A stretch of DNA of 64,000 nt from CBDCYS01 sp965226245 (GCA_965226245.1 CBDDCL010000015.1:3038001-3102000); one strand, 5' to 3'; positions 14,633 through 24,133 are shown, numbered from the stretch's first letter. The notes: generated by a model not told the origin, from the sequence alone. Program-made: numbers and translations.

Positions 14633-15994
14633 ATGGTAGGCAGAATCGCAGCCCTAAGCTTGCTTGCCGCGGCAGCCCTGGCGCAGCCATTCGCCACGAA
14701 CGCCGACGAGCGCCTCGCCGAATACATCGAAGAAGCGCTGAAGCGGCACCCCGCAATACATGAATCGCTGGCCGCCTATCGCTCGTCGCTGCAGCGGATC
14801 CCCCAGGTGACCGCACTCCCCGAGCCTCGGTTCGGAATCACCCAATATGCGCGCTCCCCGGAAACTCGAGTCGGGCCCCAAACCACGACCCTGTCGATCT
14901 CACAGCGGCTTCCGTGGTTCGGAAAACTCAGCGAGCAGGGAAAAGTGGCGGCGAAAGAGGCTGAGGTGTGGCGCCAGGCCCACGAAACCAGCAAGTCCGA
15001 AATTGTCCGCCAAGTCAAGCAAGCCTACTACGAGTTGGCCTATATCGACCAGGCCATCGCGATCACCAAGCAAGACCGCGGGCTGCTTGGGCATTTCGAA
15101 AAGCTAGCACAAGCGCGCTACGCCCAGGGCGTGGGATTGCAGCAGGCTGTCGTCAAGCTGCAGGCCGAAATCACGCGAGACGCCAGCCGGCTGCAGTCGC
15201 TGCTGCGGCAGCGAGTGGACGCGGAGGCCGCTCTCAACATGCTTCGTGACCTGCCTCCCGAAACGTCCCTGCCGCCGGTCCGGCTGCGATTTGAGGCTGT
15301 TCCGCCGCCCGACCTGCAAGCTCTCTACGCGATCGGGCGCCGCCAGCGGCCCGAGATGCGCGCCGCCTTCCACCAAATCGAGCGAAACGAAAAGCGCATC
15401 CACGCCGCCCGCAAAAACTACTGGCCCGACTTCACCGTCGGAGCCGGTTTCACCAACGTCAACGGACGCACCGATCTGCCGCCGGGAGTCATGTCTCCTC
15501 TCGGCAACGGGAAAAATATCTACAGTTTCACCGTTGGCGTCGATCTGCCGCTGCGCCGCCGCAAATACGACGCCGGGGTGCTGGAAGCAACCGAAGGCCT
15601 CATCGCCGCCCGTGAAGGCTACAGAAAAATCGAAAACCGCGTGGAAGCCTCCATCCGCTCGCTTGCCCACAAGTTGGAGTCGGTCGGGGAGCAGATTTCA
15701 CTGTTCGAGAAAGTGCTGCTGCCTCAAGCCGGGCACGCCGTGCGCTCCACCGAAGCCGCTTACTCCAGTGGCTCGCTAGGCGTACTCGAGCTGCTCGACA
15801 GCGAAAGAACTTCTCTCGAGGTCCGCCTTGGGCTCGCCCGGCTGCAAAGCGACTACATGAAGGCACTGGCTGATATGGAGCGCGCGACCGGAGCGCCGTT
15901 TCCTTCACAACCCGCCAACCCCAAGTCCGTGGTGGTTCGCGAGTTATCCTCACTCAATCATTCCTTCTCACTCCAACAGGAGATCAAGCCATGA
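14633..15994 (+). CDS. cusC: TolC-family outer-membrane efflux protein (CusC/CzcC-like)
   Basis: About 453 aa. The ATG at 14633 follows GGAGA with 6-nt spacing and opens directly into a signal peptide (MVGRIAALSLLAAAALAQP); ATG 14612 is possible but less well placed. The protein shows the duplicated OEP layout: long helices (SEIVRQVKQAYYELAYIDQA; EASIRSLAHKLESVGEQI) and beta-strand segments (FTVGAGFTN, FTVGVDLPL). It forms the outer-membrane channel of a tripartite metal exporter. Its stop overlaps the ATG of the adaptor gene. Confidence 0.9.
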   Translation: MVGRIAALSLLAAAALAQPFATNADERLAEYIEEALKRHPAIHESLAAYRSSLQRIPQVTALPEPRFGITQYARSPETRVGPQTTTLSISQRLPWFGKLSEQGKVAAKEAEVWRQAHETSKSEIVRQVKQAYYELAYIDQAIAITKQDRGLLGHFEKLAQARYAQGVGLQQAVVKLQAEITRDASRLQSLLRQRVDAEAALNMLRDLPPETSLPPVRLRFEAVPPPDLQALYAIGRRQRPEMRAAFHQIERNEKRIHAARKNYWPDFTVGAGFTNVNGRTDLPPGVMSPLGNGKNIYSFTVGVDLPLRRRKYDAGVLEATEGLIAAREGYRKIENRVEASIRSLAHKLESVGEQISLFEKVLLPQAGHAVRSTEAAYSSGSLGVLELLDSERTSLEVRLGLARLQSDYMKALADMERATGAPFPSQPANPKSVVVRELSSLNHSFSLQQEIKP

Positions 15995-17487
15995 CCGCGA
16001 AATCAAAAATGGCTGCGGCACTCATCGCCGCCTTCTCGCTGGGAATCATGCTGCCGGTGGTTTTGATCCTGAATCCCGGCGATTGGGACTGGGCCGACTC
16101 ACTGATTCACTCGCGCGCCCATTCGCAAACCGCAGCCGGCTCTCCCGAGACCGGCCGGCTATGGACCTGCGGCATGCATCCCCAAGTCGTCCAGGACCAG
16201 CCCGGCAACTGCCCCATCTGCCAGATGCGCCTGCTCCCGGTCAAGGACACTGGCCCGGGGACTACCCTCCGGCCGCCCGAGAGCGGGGTAACACAAGGCG
16301 CGCAACCCGAGCGCAAGGTCAGCTACTGGCGCGCTCCGATGGACCCCAGCTACGTCTCTGACAAACCGGGCAAGTCGCCGATGGGGATGGACCTCGTACC
16401 GGTTTACGAAGACGAAGCGCCCATCGCGGGTGCTGTGCGCGTGGACCCGAACTTTGTTCAGAACTTCGGTGTTCGCACCGCCGTTGCCGAGAAGGGAGGC
16501 GTGCCGATCGAAATCCGAACGGTCGGCGTGCTGGCGCATGACGAAAAGAACCTCGTCTCGGTCAACACCAAGTTTGAGGGCTGGATCGAAAAGGCCTACT
16601 TCAACAACGTCGGAGAGCATGTTCACCGCGGCGCTCTGCTTTTTGAGATCTACAGCCCGCAGCTCATCACGACGCAAAAAGAATACTTGGCCGCCATGGA
16701 ATACCTCGAATCGCTGGAGTCTTCAGGCTATTCGGACGCCATTGACCGCGCCCGCTCACTGCTGGACTCCGCGCGCGAGCGGCTGCGCTTCTGGGATGTC
16801 AGCGGCGAGCAGATCGCGCAGATCGAGCGCAGCAGCAAAACCATGCGAACCATCCGTGTTTACTCCCCAGCTTCGGGCCACATCGCCATGAAGATGAGCG
16901 ACTCGCTCGAAGGCATGAAGGTGACCCCGGGCATGACGATCTTCAAGCTCGCCGATCACACCAAACTCTGGGCGGAAGTCGAATTCTTCGAGCATCAGAC
17001 CCGCTACCTGAGCGAGGGACAGCCGGTGACCATCGAAGCCGCTGCTTTCCCCGGCCGCAAGTGGCGCGGAAAAATCTCGTTCTTTCGGCCGGCGCTGGAC
17101 CCGCGGACGCGCACTCTCAAGGCCTTCGTCGAAGTCCCTAACAAAGACCTCCGGCTGCGGCCTCAAATGTTCGTCAACGTCGTGTATCGTCACGGCGCGG
17201 CGCGCGGGGCCGTGAAGGTCCCGGCAGAAGCCGTGCTGCACAGCGGCGAGCGCAGTGTCGTGATTGTGCAAAGGGAGAAGGGTCTCTTCGAGCCGCGGGA
17301 AGTGCGTCTCGGAAGCAGCGGCGCGGGCTTCCAAGAAATCTTGCGGGGGGTCGCCGCGGGGGAGGTTGTGGTGACTTCCTCGCAGTTCCTGATCGCTTCA
17401 GAAAGCAACCTCCGGGCGGCGATCACGCAGATGCTCGGGAACCGGACCGAAGAGGCCGTGACGCCGCCCGCGGCGCAGCAGCGCTGA
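15991..17487 (+). CDS. cusB: RND efflux periplasmic adaptor with two heavy-metal-binding domains (CusB-like)
   Basis: Protein of 498 aa. After an N-terminal membrane anchor (about 5-28) come two heavy-metal-binding segments: WTCGMHPQVVQDQPGNCPIC (from residue 58) and YWRAPMDPSYVSDKPGKSPM followed by GMDLVPVY (about 110-138). Then barrel-sandwich hybrid and beta-barrel parts (VNTKFEGWIEKAYFNNVGEH, RTIRVYSPASGHIAMKM). Paired 'C.MHP' and 'PMDP...GMDL' segments are characteristic of copper/silver adaptors. It hands metal to the CusA pump and bridges to CusC. Overlaps cusC by ATGA; 21 nt to cusA. Confidence 0.92.
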   Translation: MTAKSKMAAALIAAFSLGIMLPVVLILNPGDWDWADSLIHSRAHSQTAAGSPETGRLWTCGMHPQVVQDQPGNCPICQMRLLPVKDTGPGTTLRPPESGVTQGAQPERKVSYWRAPMDPSYVSDKPGKSPMGMDLVPVYEDEAPIAGAVRVDPNFVQNFGVRTAVAEKGGVPIEIRTVGVLAHDEKNLVSVNTKFEGWIEKAYFNNVGEHVHRGALLFEIYSPQLITTQKEYLAAMEYLESLESSGYSDAIDRARSLLDSARERLRFWDVSGEQIAQIERSSKTMRTIRVYSPASGHIAMKMSDSLEGMKVTPGMTIFKLADHTKLWAEVEFFEHQTRYLSEGQPVTIEAAAFPGRKWRGKISFFRPALDPRTRTLKAFVEVPNKDLRLRPQMFVNVVYRHGAARGAVKVPAEAVLHSGERSVVIVQREKGLFEPREVRLGSSGAGFQEILRGVAAGEVVVTSSQFLIASESNLRAAITQMLGNRTEEAVTPPAAQQR

Positions 17488-17508
17488 TTCCGCCCAGTAC
17501 AGGAAGCC

Positions 17509-20500
17509 ATGCTTGCGCGAATCATCGAGTGGTCGATCAGCAACAAGTTCTTGGTCTTGCTGGCGGCCGTGTTTCTGACTGTCGCCGGGATCTATTCCCT
17601 GTGGAACACACCGCTCGACGCCATCCCTGATCTTTCCGACGTGCAAGTCATCATCTATACCGAATACCCGGGCCAGGCGCCGCGAATCGTCGAAGACCAG
17701 GTCACCTATCCGCTCACCACGCAGATGCTGGCCGTGCCCTACGCCAAAGTCGTGCGTGGCTATTCCTTTTTCGGATTCTCGTTCGTCTACATCATTTTCG
17801 AAGATGGCACGGACATGTACTGGGCCCGCAGCCGGGTCCTCGAATACCTCAGCTATGCCTCCAGGCGATTGCCGTCTGGCGTGACTCCAACGCTCGGGCC
17901 CGATGCCACGGGAGTCGGTTGGGCCTTCATATACGCGCTCAAGTCGGACCGTCATGACCTCGGCCAGCTTCGCTCCATCCAAGACTGGTACCTCAAATAC
18001 GAGCTGACCGCCGTTCCGGGAGTATCGGAGGTCGCCAGCGTCGGCGGTTTCGTCCGCCAATACCAGATCACGGTCGATCCCAACCGCCTGCGCGCCTACA
18101 ACATTTCCATCTCGAAGATACGCCATGCCGTCCAGCGCAGTAACGCCGATGTCGGCGGACGCCTGCTCGAAGTCGCTGAGAAGGAGTTCATGATTCGCGG
18201 CTTGGGGTATATCGATTCGCTGGACGACATTCGAAAGGTTGCCCTCGGAGTCAGCTCAGGCGGCACGCCAATCCTGCTGCGCGACGTAGCGACGGTTCAG
18301 ATGGGACCGGAGATCCGCCGCGGAATCGCCGAATGGAACGGGGAAGGCGAGACCGTCGGCGGGATCGTGGTCGTTCGCTACGGCGCCAACTCCCGGCAGG
18401 TCATCCGTGACGTCAAGGCAAAACTTCAGGACCTCAAGAGCGGCCTTCCCGAGGGCGTCGTCATCGAAGTGGCCTACGACCGCTCGGACCTGATCGAGCG
18501 GGCGGTGTCGACGCTGAGTGAAAAACTGCTCGAGGAAAGCGCCGTCGTGGCCATCGTCTGCCTTCTCTTCCTGCTGCACTTTCGCAGTGCGCTGGTGGCA
18601 ATCATCACCTTGCCCGTGGCGGTACTTGCGGCGTTCATCGTCATGCGGCAACAAGGAATCAACGCGAATATCATGTCGCTGGGAGGCATTGCCATCGCCA
18701 TCGGGGCGATGGTCGACGCCGCCATCATCATGGTCGAGAACGCCCACAAGCACCTCGAACGCGACGGCGACAAGAAACCTCACTGGCGGCTGATCGCCGA
18801 CGCGGCGACCGAGGTCGGCCCGGCGCTGTTCTACTCCCTGCTCGTGATCACGGTGTCATTCCTGCCGGTGTTCACGCTCGAGGCCCAGGAAGGCCGTCTC
18901 TTCAAGCCGCTGGCCTACACCAAGACTTATTCGATGGCGGCGGCCGCTCTGCTGTCGATCACTCTCGTACCCGTCTTGATGGGGTACTTCATTCGCGGCA
19001 GGATCCCTCAAGAGAAAAGGAACCCCATCAGCCGCCTGCTCGTCGCGGTCTATCATCCCGTACTGGAGTTCGTGCTGCGCTTTCGGTGGCCCGTACTGCT
19101 GCTGGCGTTTCTCATCGTGGCGGTCACGGTTGTGCCTTTCAGCCAGTTGGGCTCGGAGTTCATGCCGCCGTTGTGGGAGGGTGACCTGCTCTATATGCCC
19201 AGCACGCTGCCAGGAATCTCGGTGACCAAAGCCCGCCAAATCCTGCAGCAGACCGACAAGATCATCAAGTCATTTCCGGAGGTCCGCCATGTCTTCGGCA
19301 AGATCGGCCGTGCCGAAACCGCCACCGACCCCGCTCCGCTTTCCATGATCGAAACAACCATTATGCTCAAGCCGGAAAGCGAATGGCGCGAGGGCATGAC
19401 CCCCGACAAGCTGGTCGACGAAATGAATGCGGCGCTCCAGATCCCAGGACTCACCAACATCTGGACCATGCCCATCAAGACGCGCATCGACATGCTCTCA
19501 ACCGGCATCAAGACGCCTGTTGGGATCAAACTCGCCGGGCCTGATCTCGAGGTGCTCGAGCGCCTCGGCAAAGAGGTCGAGTCCGTCGTGCGCAATGTTC
19601 CCGGCACCGCCAGTGTCTACGCCGAGCGCGTCATGGGCGGAAACTATCTGGATTTCGACATCAACCGCGACGCCATTGCCCGCTACGGGTTGACCGTGGG
19701 TGATGTCCAAGATGTGATTCAGACCGCCATCGGGGGCATGAACATCACCACGACCGTCGAGGGACTCGAGCGCTACCCGGTCAACCTGCGCTACAGCCGC
19801 GAACTGCGCGACGACCTGCCGTCACTTCGCGCCGTCTTGGTGCCGACGCCGCTGGGGCCACAAATTCCCCTCGGCCAATTAGCCGAGCTTCGTTACGTTA
19901 TCGGCCCACCCTCCATCAAAAGCGAAAACTCGCGCCCCAACGCCTGGATCTACGTCGACATTCGCAACGTCGATGTGGGGAGCTACGTGGAAAACGCACA
20001 AGATGCGGTTGCCCGCCAGGTCGCGATTCCCGCCGGCTATAGCTTGGCTTGGAGCGGCCAGTTCGAGTACATGCAGCGGGCCCAGCAACGTTTGATGCTC
20101 GTCGTTCCGCTGACGGTTTTGATCATCTTCGTCATCATCTACATCAACACGAAATCCATCATCAAGACCGCGATCGTATTCCTGGCGGTCCCGTTCTCGC
20201 TCGTCGGAGCCGTCTGGCTGGTCTACCTGCTCGACTACAACATGAGCATTGCGGTTTGGGTCGGCCTCATCGCGCTAGCCGGCCTCGATGCCGAAACCGG
20301 CGTCGTCATGCTTCTCTACCTCGACGTTGCTTATGGAGAGTTCAAGAAGAAAGGGTTCCTCAAGACTCGCAATGATTTGGCCGACGCGATCTATGACGGA
20401 GCTGTCAGAAGGGTCCGGCCCAAAGCCATGACGATCTGCGTGATCGTGGCCGGCCTGCTGCCGATCCTGTGGAGCACCGGCGCCGGCGCCGACGTCATGA

Positions 20501-20655
20501 AGCGCATAGCGACACCGATGGTCGGCGGCGTCGTGACTTCAGGAATCATGGAGCTGGCCATCTACCCGATCATTTATTACCTCTGGAAAGCCCGCGGCCT
20601 GCCCAAAGGCGAACGCTTCCAGGGCTTCCAGCATCACAAGGAGGTAGCGGAGTGA
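17509..20655 (+). CDS. cusA: Heavy-metal RND efflux permease, CusA type (Cu/Ag)
   Basis: Protein of 1048 aa, full length, with an AGGAAG ribosome site. The membrane helix motif reads IAIGAMVDAAIIMVENAHKH, the CusA-type form (Ala and Asp before VEN) rather than the DFG...VDG form of zinc/cobalt CzcA. Other landmarks are GSEFMPPLWEGDLLYMP in the porter domain and GLDAETGVVMLLYLD near the C-terminal helices. It exports Cu(I)/Ag(I) using the proton gradient. Fourth gene of the operon beginning at 14066; no CusF or CusRS is in the window. Confidence 0.93.
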   Translation: MLARIIEWSISNKFLVLLAAVFLTVAGIYSLWNTPLDAIPDLSDVQVIIYTEYPGQAPRIVEDQVTYPLTTQMLAVPYAKVVRGYSFFGFSFVYIIFEDGTDMYWARSRVLEYLSYASRRLPSGVTPTLGPDATGVGWAFIYALKSDRHDLGQLRSIQDWYLKYELTAVPGVSEVASVGGFVRQYQITVDPNRLRAYNISISKIRHAVQRSNADVGGRLLEVAEKEFMIRGLGYIDSLDDIRKVALGVSSGGTPILLRDVATVQMGPEIRRGIAEWNGEGETVGGIVVVRYGANSRQVIRDVKAKLQDLKSGLPEGVVIEVAYDRSDLIERAVSTLSEKLLEESAVVAIVCLLFLLHFRSALVAIITLPVAVLAAFIVMRQQGINANIMSLGGIAIAIGAMVDAAIIMVENAHKHLERDGDKKPHWRLIADAATEVGPALFYSLLVITVSFLPVFTLEAQEGRLFKPLAYTKTYSMAAAALLSITLVPVLMGYFIRGRIPQEKRNPISRLLVAVYHPVLEFVLRFRWPVLLLAFLIVAVTVVPFSQLGSEFMPPLWEGDLLYMPSTLPGISVTKARQILQQTDKIIKSFPEVRHVFGKIGRAETATDPAPLSMIETTIMLKPESEWREGMTPDKLVDEMNAALQIPGLTNIWTMPIKTRIDMLSTGIKTPVGIKLAGPDLEVLERLGKEVESVVRNVPGTASVYAERVMGGNYLDFDINRDAIARYGLTVGDVQDVIQTAIGGMNITTTVEGLERYPVNLRYSRELRDDLPSLRAVLVPTPLGPQIPLGQLAELRYVIGPPSIKSENSRPNAWIYVDIRNVDVGSYVENAQDAVARQVAIPAGYSLAWSGQFEYMQRAQQRLMLVVPLTVLIIFVIIYINTKSIIKTAIVFLAVPFSLVGAVWLVYLLDYNMSIAVWVGLIALAGLDAETGVVMLLYLDVAYGEFKKKGFLKTRNDLADAIYDGAVRRVRPKAMTICVIVAGLLPILWSTGAGADVMKRIATPMVGGVVTSGIMELAIYPIIYYLWKARGLPKGERFQGFQHHKEVAE

Positions 20656-20684
20656 GATCTTTGCCAGACGTGAAGGGAATTTTC

Positions 20685-20745
20685 ATGAAGCAACTCAGAG
20701 CCCCGGACGGGAGTCCGGGGTCAAATCCCTCCAGCACGACAATTC
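20685..20745 (-). repeat. Hairpin repeat family 'GGACTTGACC...GGCTCTG', copy inside a coding region
   Basis: Read on the minus strand: GGATTTGACC, stem CCGGAC, loop TCCC, stem GTCCGG, then GGCTCTGAGTTGCTTCATG. The same flanks surround different stems at 37863-37922 (GCAGGT/ACCTGC) and 63601-63660 (CCAGGC/GCCTGG). The ATG of the 20685 gene lies within the repeat's conserved right flank. Confidence 0.8.
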
Positions 20746-21464
20746 CAGCAACGAAAGGGGCGTGCCGTGCTTGGTTCCCGCTAGCACGGGCATCGGCTCT
20801 GCTCCTTGTGTGCACCGCCACCCTAACCGCCCAAACCTTCGAAGCATTCCAGAAAAGGCGATTCGCCTCCGACCGGCGGGGCGAAATCCACATCACCAGC
20901 CAAGCGATCGAATTCAAAGCCATCAAGGAAAAAAACAGCCGCCGCTGGACTTACGAAGACATCCAATACTTTGACCGAATCAGCGAAAAGGAATTCAGCA
21001 TTCTCAGCTACGAAGACCAAAAGTGGAGACTCGGACGCGACCGCCAATACCACTTCGTTCTCACGGCGGGAACGCTGGACGACGCGCTGTTCCAATCGAT
21101 CAGCACCCGGATCGGGCGTCCCGTGACAAACCGCCTGGTGAAACGCGTGCAAGACAGCCGCTACAAACTCGCGGTGAAACATCTCCACGGCCTGGGCGGG
21201 TGCGAAGGCGAGCTAATCTTTACCGATGACGCAATTCTCTACAAGACGGAACATCGCAAAGACGCCCGCGAATGGCGCGTGACCCGCGATGTCGAGTCGG
21301 TCTGGTCCTCGAATCCCTACCATCTCGAACTCCACGTCCACGACAACAACCGTCGCGAGTTCAGCCGCACGCGCGTATACAAATTCGACCTGAAGCAGCC
21401 CCTCGACCAAGACTTCTACCTAAGCCTAAAACTGCGAATGCACGGCCTCGCAACCGGCCGCTAG
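20685..21464 (+). CDS. Secreted protein of unknown function with a repeat inserted before its signal peptide
   Basis: About 259 aa from ATG 20685. The first 30 residues (QLRAPDGSPGSNPSS and on) are encoded by a dispersed hairpin repeat; the signal-peptide core ASALLLVCTATLTAQ only appears at about residues 37-51. The mature part has two related halves (RRGEIHITSQAIEFKAIKEK and GCEGELIFTDDAILYKTEHR), each followed by a Trp-rich strand pair, so it may be a duplicated beta-sandwich or PH-like fold. No family recognised. It starts 29 nt after cusA, but the repeat makes co-regulation uncertain. The true ancestral start may have been lost. Confidence 0.6.
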   Translation: MKQLRAPDGSPGSNPSSTTIPATKGACRAWFPLARASALLLVCTATLTAQTFEAFQKRRFASDRRGEIHITSQAIEFKAIKEKNSRRWTYEDIQYFDRISEKEFSILSYEDQKWRLGRDRQYHFVLTAGTLDDALFQSISTRIGRPVTNRLVKRVQDSRYKLAVKHLHGLGGCEGELIFTDDAILYKTEHRKDAREWRVTRDVESVWSSNPYHLELHVHDNNRREFSRTRVYKFDLKQPLDQDFYLSLKLRMHGLATGR

Positions 21465-21509
21465 GCGATCCTCGGAGCCTCCACTCCTTCGGTGCAACGA
21501 GTTTAAGCG

Positions 21510-21733
21510 CAATGCTGTTCACATAGTGCCTTTGAGCCGCGAAGCGGCGCCGGATCGTAGCCCATGGGTGGAGCGAAGCGGAACCCTGGGTCCGAAACCC
21601 ATCGAGGGAGAAGCCCTGCAAGGGGCGCAGGAAAACAAACCTATGATTCTGACGACGATCGGGTTGTGCCGAATGAAGGACATCAGCCTGAACAACCGAA
21701 GTCAGCCCCCAAACCTCTAACTGAACAGCATTG
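21510..21733. repeat. 224-bp segment bounded by 12-bp perfect inverted repeats
   Basis: CAATGCTGTTCA (21510-21521) and TGAACAGCATTG (21722-21733) are exact complements. Inside are a hairpin-like stretch (AGCCCATGGGTGGAGCG, GGAACCCTGGGT) and no gene. The right end runs straight into another dispersed repeat (21734-21811). Looks like a small non-autonomous insertion or part of a composite repeat. Confidence 0.6.
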
Positions 21734-21811
21734 AGTTTAGTTCAATCACCAGGTCTAAACCCTCCGCCTTTCAGGCGGTCAGCTTCAAGCGAGCGTTCTC
21801 AACAGAGCCGC
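21734..21811 (+). repeat. 78-bp dispersed repeat with CCGCCTTTCAGGCGG hairpin, copy 1
   Basis: It contains AGTTTAGTTCAATCACCAGG, CCGCCTTTCAGGCGG and GTTCTCAACAGAGCCGC. The same sequence, reversed and about 95% identical, lies at 53181-53258, where it joins the end of the 111-bp palindrome. Both copies end in AACAGAGCCGC, the terminal sequence of that palindrome, so this module seems to be hitched to it. Confidence 0.8.
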
Positions 21812-22350
21812 ATGCCGAAGCCGATGTGTTGATCGAGGCCGGCGGAGGAAGGCAAGAGCGCGGGGTCGGCGCGGGATATTCGGAACAACGGATCAACGGC
21901 TCAGCGGATCAACGGAACAACGGATCAACCGCTCAACGGAACAACATTGTGTTGATCCGCCTCTTGAAACCCGGCGTTTACCGTGTCAGGACCGACGAGC
22001 GGCTGACTGTCGTCACGGTTCGAAAGGGCGCGGTGGAAATCGAATCTCCAGCCGGGACCCGGCGGATCGAAAAGGGCAAGCGCATCACAATCAACAAGCG
22101 AGATGACAACCGGCGGATCAGCGTCGCGAAAGTCCCCGGCAAAGACCCGTTCGATAAATGGAGCGAGCGCCGGGACGAGATCCTGCGGCGGGATGGCCCG
22201 CGCCGCAACGCCTACGGCGGCGGACGGCTCTACGCCTATGGAGGTTATCCCTACCACCTGGGCCTGGGATACTACCCCTATCGGCGCTTTGGCTTGGGGT
22301 TCGGCGCCTCGTTCTCGCGCCGCCATTACCGCGGGCGGCGCCGCCGGTGA
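21811..22350 (+). pseudogene. FecR-domain protein remnant, 5' truncated and carrying an in-frame repeat array
   Basis: HAEADVLIEA at 21811-21840 looks like the strand before the FecR core; then come about 35 codons of repeat (QRINGSADQRNNGSTAQRNN), after which the FecR core resumes: IRLLKPGVYRVRTDERLTVV, TVRKGAVEIESPAGTRRIEK, GKRITIN. DPFDKWSERRDEIL and a Gly/Tyr/Arg tail follow. FecR-like secreted proteins usually have about 100 more residues upstream plus a signal peptide; here that region is replaced by the 21734-21811 repeat. The array kept the frame open but the gene lacks export signal and start, so I call it a remnant. Confidence 0.6.
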
Positions 22351-22593
22351 TCTAGTGCGCCCAGTAGGGACATCCCTGATAGGTAAATGTCAAGGGGTCG
22401 ACGCAGAGACCCCTCGGCCCGTCCTCGATGGCGGGTGGGTGGCGATAGGTAGTCCCATTTCGCGGCGAGTGTTTGCGAATCGAACGTGGGGCCCCGTGGA
22501 CCAGACATCCATGAGCTGCCTCGGGCCAGCGGCGAGCCGCCAGCCTTCGCGGAAGATTCAGTTTGGGTCCGACCTGTCGGCCTCGAAACAGGC

Positions 22594-23118
22594 TCAAGGG
22601 GCGGCGCGGCTCCCACTTTTGGGCCGTCTCCTCGCCGCGCCGCTGGCACTCTTCTTTGTCGTCTTTCCAGCAAAAACGGCGGCCAAGTCGCTCCATACCT
22701 CGCGGTATTCCGTGCACGACTGTCGGTAAGCCACCCGGTACTCATTAAAGAGCCCCAGTGTCTGGTACAGCCAGGCCCGGCTCCATCGGATCGATGGAAT
22801 CGAAAGCAGGCGTACTTTGCCCCCTTCCTTGGAAATCTCCACCTTCCGTGCCCGTTGAGGTCGATAGCTACGCTGCACCAGCTCCTCGCGAAACTGTTCG
22901 AGAAATTCCTCCACACCCTCGGCTTCGATCGCCTCAAACCTCACCCCGTCAATTTCCGGAGCTCCGTTATTGCGCTTCGCCAGCCGATAGGCTTCCCGCA
23001 GGGTTTCCCGTTTGCAGACGTGGACATACAACCCCCAAAAGCGCCAAGTCGATTCAGCCTTCGCCTTGACGTATAGTCTTCGTCTCAGGTCCTGCAGACT
23101 ACTGGACGCTTTTATCAT
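22594..23118 (-). pseudogene. Group II intron reverse transcriptase/maturase, N-terminal fragment
   Basis: From ATG 23118 the frame reads MIKASSSLQDLRRRLYVKAK, then KRNNGAPEIDGVRFEAIEAE and VEISKEGGKVRLLSIPSIR, the RT-0/RT-1 region of bacterial group II intron proteins. After about 22790 the expected 'DR.vQ...k..lePIFE' never appears; the YADD-containing core and maturase domain are missing. Upstream on the same strand (23119-23229) is intron-like RNA sequence (GCGGGGTAACGCCTGTGGAG) that ends at the terminal repeat of the IS at 23233. 22351-22593 has no supported gene. Confidence 0.75.
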
Positions 23119-23232
23119 TCGTCCCTGCCTCCCGTTGTTGACGAAGACTTCATGTGCAGCAAGGCCCCTTCGCTCCACAGGCGTTACCCCGCTTCCTCCG
23201 CGGGACACTGAACCGACCACGAGTTAGCACTA

Positions 23233-24109
23233 GCCATGTTTGTCATTTCCAGCGGGTTTTCGAGGGCAAGACGGCGCTAAGTTGTTGAAAACAGGAGAGC
23301 GGAGTTCTCCCGGCACTGGTTTTGTAGTGTCACAACTGATCCAGAATGTCGCCATATTACCCCGACTTATGGACACTGTCAGCGCTATAATCGTACTGTC
23401 ACTCTTATCCCCTGTTTCCGCGCCTCACCCGCGTCCGCCGCTCCCCTTCCAAAGTCGACGAATACCTCCAGCTCGTCGAGTCCTGCCGCGATGACCACGG
23501 CCGCAGCCGCCAACGGGTCGTCGTCAGCCTGGGCCGCAAGGACCAACTCAGCGCCCAGTTGGACGCCCTCGTCCGGCTGCTCGTTCGCCCCCGCCGCTGG
23601 GTCGACTCCGAGCGGCTCGCCGCCCCCGAACAGGCCCCCGCCTGGGGACGCCTCTTAGCCCTCCGCCAGGCCTTCCAGCAACTGGGCCTCGAAGACATTC
23701 TCGACCGCCTCGAAGGACCTCCCCCGCGAGGCCAAACGCGGCTGGCCGATCGCGTGCTGGTGCTGGCCGCCAACCGCCTGTGCGCGCCCTCGAGCGAGCA
23801 CGGGCTGGGGCGCTGGCTGGAAACCGAGTTCGTCTGCGACCGCCGCGGCCGCCGCTGGCTGCCGGCCCGGCCCAGGAGGCGCTGGGAGCGCTGGCGACGG
23901 TGCAGTTGCTGGATCTAGAATTGCCGCAAGGAGAAAGCAAACGGCTGGTGACGCGCGGCAGCCGGCGAGCCCAACAAGTGCTCAAGGCACTGGGTATCCG
24001 CGACCGCCGCCCACCGGGCGACCCAGCCCAAAAACCGCGCGTGTAGTGGCACAACCGAAAACCCAACTCCATGGTTTCAACAACATACAGCGATTTATGA
24101 CAAACATGG
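23233..24109 (+). mobile_element. Internally deleted IS1634/IS4-type element
   Basis: Ends match as inverted repeats: GCCATGTTTGTCAT near 23233-23246 and ATGACAAACATGGGC near 24098-24112. Inner inverted matches GTTGTTGAAAACA-GGAG (23281-23297) and GTTGTTGAAACCATGGAG (complement of 24067-24084) strengthen the pairing. CTAG flanks both ends (23230 and 24112) and may be a 4-bp target duplication. Full IS1634 relatives are about 2 kb; this one is 0.88 kb because the transposase middle is gone, so it can only move with help from a complete copy. Confidence 0.65.
23411..24046 (+). pseudogene. IS1634-family transposase, N- and C-terminal pieces joined by deletion
   Basis: The 5' part (frame through 23559) gives LTRVRRSPSKVDEYLQLVES and ending RWLETEFVCDRRGRRWLPA. 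The 3' part, in another frame, gives EALGALATVQLLDLELPQGE and RAQQVLKALGI, the usual C-terminal end of IS1634-type transposases. About 350 residues of catalytic core are missing between them, with the join near 23870. It cannot encode an active enzyme. Confidence 0.65.
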
Positions 24110-24133
24110 GCTAGGAGCGAAGCAACCTGGCTG

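Noticed and set aside
22352..22717. Minus-strand frame of 121 codons ending CVDPLTFTYQGCPYWAH
   Set aside because: It lies between the FecR remnant and the RT fragment and overlaps the latter in another frame; no family recognised and could be chance.
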